Positions 61,801-64,000 of a stretch of DNA of 64,000 nt are shown here, in pieces. The translations under genes and the position numbers were made by a program. The notes beneath the pieces are model-generated. The model worked only from the letters and a program-made list of their open reading frames with translations. It was not told where the DNA came from and made no database searches. The DNA is from Ancrocorticia sp052089425 (GTDB lineage: Bacteria > Actinomycetota > Actinomycetes > Actinomycetales > Actinomycetaceae), in NCBI RefSeq assembly GCF_052089425.1, contig NZ_JBQCZW010000003.1, positions 62,001 through 126,000 of the forward strand. Reading direction: 5' to 3'. Each line of letters begins with the position of its first letter. The first letter of the stretch is position 1.

Positions 61801-62007
61801 GACGAGGAATCCGATGATCTCCCGGGAGGCACACAGGGCTCTGGCACTCAGCAACCTAGCCCCGCGCGAATGGATCACGCTCACCGCGAGCTGGCATCGC
61901 CCCCTCATGAGTCATCACTCAAGGAGTGGGAGCGCGGCACATCGAGTTCTTCAGCCTCCTCTAGTTCCTCCTCTAGTTCCTCCGAAGCGAAGGGAGAGAA
62001 CGCATGA
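58801..62007 (+). CDS. mrpA: Mrp-type Na+/H+ antiporter subunit A fused to MrpB domain
   Basis: Large membrane subunit of a multi-protein cation/proton antiporter related to Complex I. The 1068-residue protein has an NuoL-like proton-channel part (FWELTTVFSFLLIGHYS, PAAMAAPTPVSAYLHAAAMVKAG, LAFGTVSQLG) to about residue 500, then the MrpA C-terminal domain and the MrpB-like region (YSIVMVSLFLLFSGHNQPGGGFAGGL). A polar tail ends in a serine-rich run. The ATG at 58801 has a GAGGAG site; a longer frame from 58732 does not. The upstream 262-bp spacer is AT-rich with a TATGAT that may be a -10. Confidence 0.95.
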   Translation: MPALLLLFVVGALCAPIVMNRGRLGFALLSAIPGLATIWFLLQLPAAFRGEVYEQKVSWLPQLGFTFDVRIDALSTVMALLVTGVGTLVLLYSARYFSDVASHIGRFAGVFVAFSGAMLGLVITDNTLALYMFWELTTVFSFLLIGHYSSRGSSRRAAMQAIIVTTLGGLAMLIGIIMLGAMPGGSYSLHELVAAAQAGNLGYGHPELLSAAVVLMLIGAFSKSALIPFHFWLPAAMAAPTPVSAYLHAAAMVKAGVYLVARLAPGFADVTPWKPMILVAGIGTLLIGGYRALKQHDLKLVLAFGTVSQLGLITLMVGYGTAEMALAGLMMLCAHALFKSTLFLTVGAVDVAMGTRDLRQLTGLGRKMPVPAVFAGLATASMIGFPPMAGFVAKEAALGALVGGDVTATITWVAIAVGSALTVAYGLRFWWGAFATKDGVEEHPVGRSSRVMTAPIVILSSLGLILGISSSWWSQLLEYHADLYPGSAGHLALWHGFGWPLLITLLVFVAGFLLFLGQHHFVRITNRFEVKIAADKVYQSTLRGLEDLSGRVTGATQRGSLPAYLSTIFGFTLVTVIVAGLAGGANLPDGIRLWDSPAQGAVVIVVVTAAVLAARSRRRMKAVLLMGVVGYGIALIYELYGAPDLALTQVLSETITLVVFVLVVRRLPPYFSNRPLRGSRSRRIMLAGLTGLMVSLAALIAANAREHEPISTLFAEEGFNFGYGRNIVNVTLVDIRAWDTLSESAVLVVCAMGIASLLFVRDRTGRTDRLRNILGPAQSRVREKFVEIVDSGDYHSVDAGSERPSQQGRERSWLSTVVRRGVSSRPVILVVGTRIVFYSIVMVSLFLLFSGHNQPGGGFAGGLLAGIAFALRYLAGGRFELGAALPVLPSYLMGGGLLFIVVAVIAPVFAGGVPLQTAMIDATVPIFGSIHIATALIFDIGVYLAVVGMTLEILRSLGGEIDRHGELEGLQGPDDLIIVPHEDDRAALKHEMDAEAMLRRDEESDDLPGGTQGSGTQQPSPARMDHAHRELASPPHESSLKEWERGTSSSSASSSSSSSSSEAKGENA

Positions 62008-62453
62008 GTTCGCTAGCATTAGTCATTCTTGCCGGGGTTCTGGTGGCCGTTGGCGTATACCTGATTCTTGAGCGAAGCCTGTCACGCATTGTTCTTGGCC
62101 TCGCGGCACTCTCCAATGGAATCAACATTGTGTTCCTGATAGCCGGTGGGCGCTCCGGTGAGCCGCCGATTGTTGGGACCGCAGAGCCGGAAGCAATGGC
62201 GGATCCCCTGATTCAGGCGATGGTTCTGACGGCCATTGTCATCACGTTGGGAATGACCGGCTTCCTGCTGGCGATGGCCTACAGATCGTGGCAGCTCCGC
62301 GATAACGATGAAGTCCGCGATGATCGCGAGGATCGTGCCGTTGCCAAGCGCAAGGCCGCTGAAGCGATGGAGAAACACGAGGATAAGGGCGATCTTGTTG
62401 AAACGGTAGCCGAATTCCACGATGAAACCGATGGAGGAAATAGTGAATCTTAA
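62004..62453 (+). CDS. mrpC: Mrp antiporter subunit C
   Basis: A 149-residue NuoK-like subunit with three membrane helices (LVILAGVLVAVGVYLILE; IVLGLAALSNGINIVFLIAGG; IQAMVLTAIVITLGMTGFLLAM) and the family residues ADPLIQAMVLTAIVI. The highly charged 45-residue tail (DDREDRAVAKRKAAEAMEK) is longer than usual. ATGA overlap with mrpA and an 11-nt overlap with mrpD. Confidence 0.94.
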   Translation: MSSLALVILAGVLVAVGVYLILERSLSRIVLGLAALSNGINIVFLIAGGRSGEPPIVGTAEPEAMADPLIQAMVLTAIVITLGMTGFLLAMAYRSWQLRDNDEVRDDREDRAVAKRKAAEAMEKHEDKGDLVETVAEFHDETDGGNSES

Positions 62454-64000
62454 TGTCCTCCTAGCCCTACCCGTGGTGCTGCCCATGCTGGGCGCAGGCA
62501 TTCTGCTGCTGCTCTCAGCCAAGCGGTTCCGGTTCCTTCAGTTCATCGCCACGATTGGCGTGCTGAGCCTTGTGTTGGCGGCAGCGATCGCGCTTCTCAT
62601 CGGTTCGCTCGACGGGCCTATTGTTCTGAACATGGGCGGCTGGGCCGCACCCGTGGGCATCGTGCTGGTGGCCGATAAGCTCTCTACGCTCTTGCTGGTC
62701 ACGTCGGTGACCGTCACGCTTCTGGTTTTGCTGTATTCAGTGTTCCAAGGTGTGGCAGATGGCGATAAGGGTGCCCCTTCGGCGATCTACTATCCGGCGT
62801 TCCTCCTGCTGTCCGCCGGGGTGTCCAATGCCTTCCTGTCCGGGGATCTGTTCAATATCTATGTGGGATTCGAGCTCTTGCTGGCCTCCTCCTTCGTGTT
62901 GATCACGATGGGCGGGACTCAGGAGCGCATGCGTACCGGCACGGTGTACGTGATTGTTTCTCTCGTGTCTTCCATGGTGTTCCTTGTGGCAATTGGGCTC
63001 ACCTACGCCGCTGCCGGCACGGTGAATCTGGCCCAGCTGGCCCTGCGCCTTCCGGAACTGGATCAGGGCATACAGATGATCTTGCAGGTGCTGCTCTTGA
63101 TTGGGTTTGCGATCAAGGCCGCTATCTTCCCGCTTTCTGCGTGGCTCCCAGATTCTTACCCAACGGCTTCGGCTCCCGTCACAGCCGTGTTTGCTGGCCT
63201 CCTGACGAAGGTGGGCATTTACGCGATCATCCGCACGCAAACGCTGCTGTTCCCGGACGGTGCCTTGAACGATGTGCTCGCGTGGTTCGCCGTGGCGGCA
63301 ATGCTTGTTGGCATTCTGGGCGCGGTTGCTCAGAAGGACATTAAGAGGCTGCTGTCCTTCACTCTCGTTTCCCACATGGGCTACATGGTGTGGGGCGTCG
63401 CGCTGGGATCCACGGGCGGCTTCTCCTCCACAGTCTTCTACGCGGTTCACCACATCACGGTCCAGACAACACTGTTCTTGGTGGTGGGCCTGATCGAACG
63501 CCGCACCGGCACCACCTCGATGAGCAAGCTGGGATCCTTGGCTGCCGGAACCCCCCTCATCGCGGCGCTCTACTTGATTCCCGCGCTCAACCTTGCAGGC
63601 ATCCCACCGATGTCCGGATTCCTCGGCAAACTGGGCCTCATGGAGGCATCGGCGCATCGTGGCACCGGTTTGGATTGGCTGTTGATTGCAGCCGGAATCA
63701 TCACCTCGATCCTTACCCTGTACGCCGTGATTCGCGTGTGGAACATGGCGTTCTGGCAGGAGGCCCCGGACCCGTTGCCGGAGAATGATTGCCCGAAGGG
63801 CATGATCGGTATTGCCGCCACGCTGGTAGCCGTTACGCTGGGGTTGTCAGTGATCGCAAACCCACTGCGCCACTTCACAGATGACACGGCGGTTGAACTC
63901 AGAGCACGTGCCCCCTACATCGCCACCGTTCTTCCACAGGAAGGCCAACGTGGGGAAGGTATTTCCCCGAACGTCACGGATGATCACATGGAGGAGCCCG
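62443..64000 (+). CDS. mrpD: Mrp antiporter subunit D, cut by window edge
   Basis: NuoN-like proton-translocating subunit. The frame starts at a GTG after GGAGGAAATA and stays open to the right edge (519 codons). Key features are LSGDLFNIYVGFELLLASSF, AAIFPLSAWLPDSYPTAS with the channel lysine before it, QKDIKRLLSFTLVSHMGYM and NLAGIPPMSGFLGKLGL. The remaining mrpE-G genes should follow outside the window. Confidence 0.93.
   Translation, partial: MNLNVLLALPVVLPMLGAGILLLLSAKRFRFLQFIATIGVLSLVLAAAIALLIGSLDGPIVLNMGGWAAPVGIVLVADKLSTLLLVTSVTVTLLVLLYSVFQGVADGDKGAPSAIYYPAFLLLSAGVSNAFLSGDLFNIYVGFELLLASSFVLITMGGTQERMRTGTVYVIVSLVSSMVFLVAIGLTYAAAGTVNLAQLALRLPELDQGIQMILQVLLLIGFAIKAAIFPLSAWLPDSYPTASAPVTAVFAGLLTKVGIYAIIRTQTLLFPDGALNDVLAWFAVAAMLVGILGAVAQKDIKRLLSFTLVSHMGYMVWGVALGSTGGFSSTVFYAVHHITVQTTLFLVVGLIERRTGTTSMSKLGSLAAGTPLIAALYLIPALNLAGIPPMSGFLGKLGLMEASAHRGTGLDWLLIAAGIITSILTLYAVIRVWNMAFWQEAPDPLPENDCPKGMIGIAATLVAVTLGLSVIANPLRHFTDDTAVELRARAPYIATVLPQEGQRGEGISPNVTDDHMEEP

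Overview
The window is high-GC DNA from an actinobacterium, probably a small-genome member of the Actinomycetales (Actinomycetaceae-like), although the sequence alone does not fix the genus. Supporting signs are the coproporphyrin-type heme genes (cpfC next to chdC), a dcd gene beside a tRNA-Gly, frequent GTG starts, many 1- or 4-nt gene overlaps and TAnnnT-like -10 elements. It is draft sequence: two runs of exactly 100 N (7499-7598 and 13256-13355) are scaffold gaps, and each cuts a gene.

Layout. 1-5720: end of a two-component kinase with its LuxR-type regulator, the heme pair cpfC/chdC, a small membrane protein, an AlkZ-like winged-helix protein and a low-molecular-weight tyrosine phosphatase. 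5721-9496: repeat DNA, a strong terminator and a sugar ABC importer (two permeases and a lipoprotein binding protein, no ATPase). 9557-10244: a VapBC toxin-antitoxin pair with a perfect 18-bp palindrome upstream. 10278-14158: SprT-like protein, flavin monooxygenase-like protein, membrane proteins, a gap, and a lower-GC patch with a secreted cysteine-containing small protein and a membrane partner. 14159-26003: HrpA helicase, EEP-family protein, TRIC-type channel, App1-like phosphatase, gnd and pgm. 26268-29471: glycine betaine/proline (OpuA-type) importer with terminator, candidate promoter and long leader.

29922-35632 is an unusual minus-strand cluster: an unrecognised 486-residue protein, a 910-residue flippase-like protein carrying a degenerate kinase-like domain, and a DUF2079 membrane protein. 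It is followed by DedA (no ordinary start codon), purB, a fructosamine-kinase-like protein and a YvlD/holin-4-type protein. 39566-46763 is a complete galactose unit: sodium-coupled symporter, small two-helix protein and galM on the minus strand, galK-galE-galT on the plus strand, with a structured 272-bp region between them. Imported galactose would be handled by GalM, GalK, GalT and GalE and would enter glycolysis through Pgm, also encoded here.

46864-64000: HisC-type aminotransferase, YwiC-like protein, HigBA-type toxin-antitoxin, a six-gene MoxR/DUF58/von Willebrand operon, a MutT-like Nudix protein, tandem repeats, tRNA-Gly(CCC), dcd, and the start of an Mrp sodium/proton antiporter operon (mrpA/B fusion, mrpC, mrpD) that runs off the right edge. 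No CRISPR array, rRNA, prophage or intact insertion sequence was seen. The best candidates for something undescribed are the secreted-protein locus at 13356-13967, the flippase/pseudokinase cluster at 29922-35632, and the competing inverted repeats ahead of the galactose symporter.
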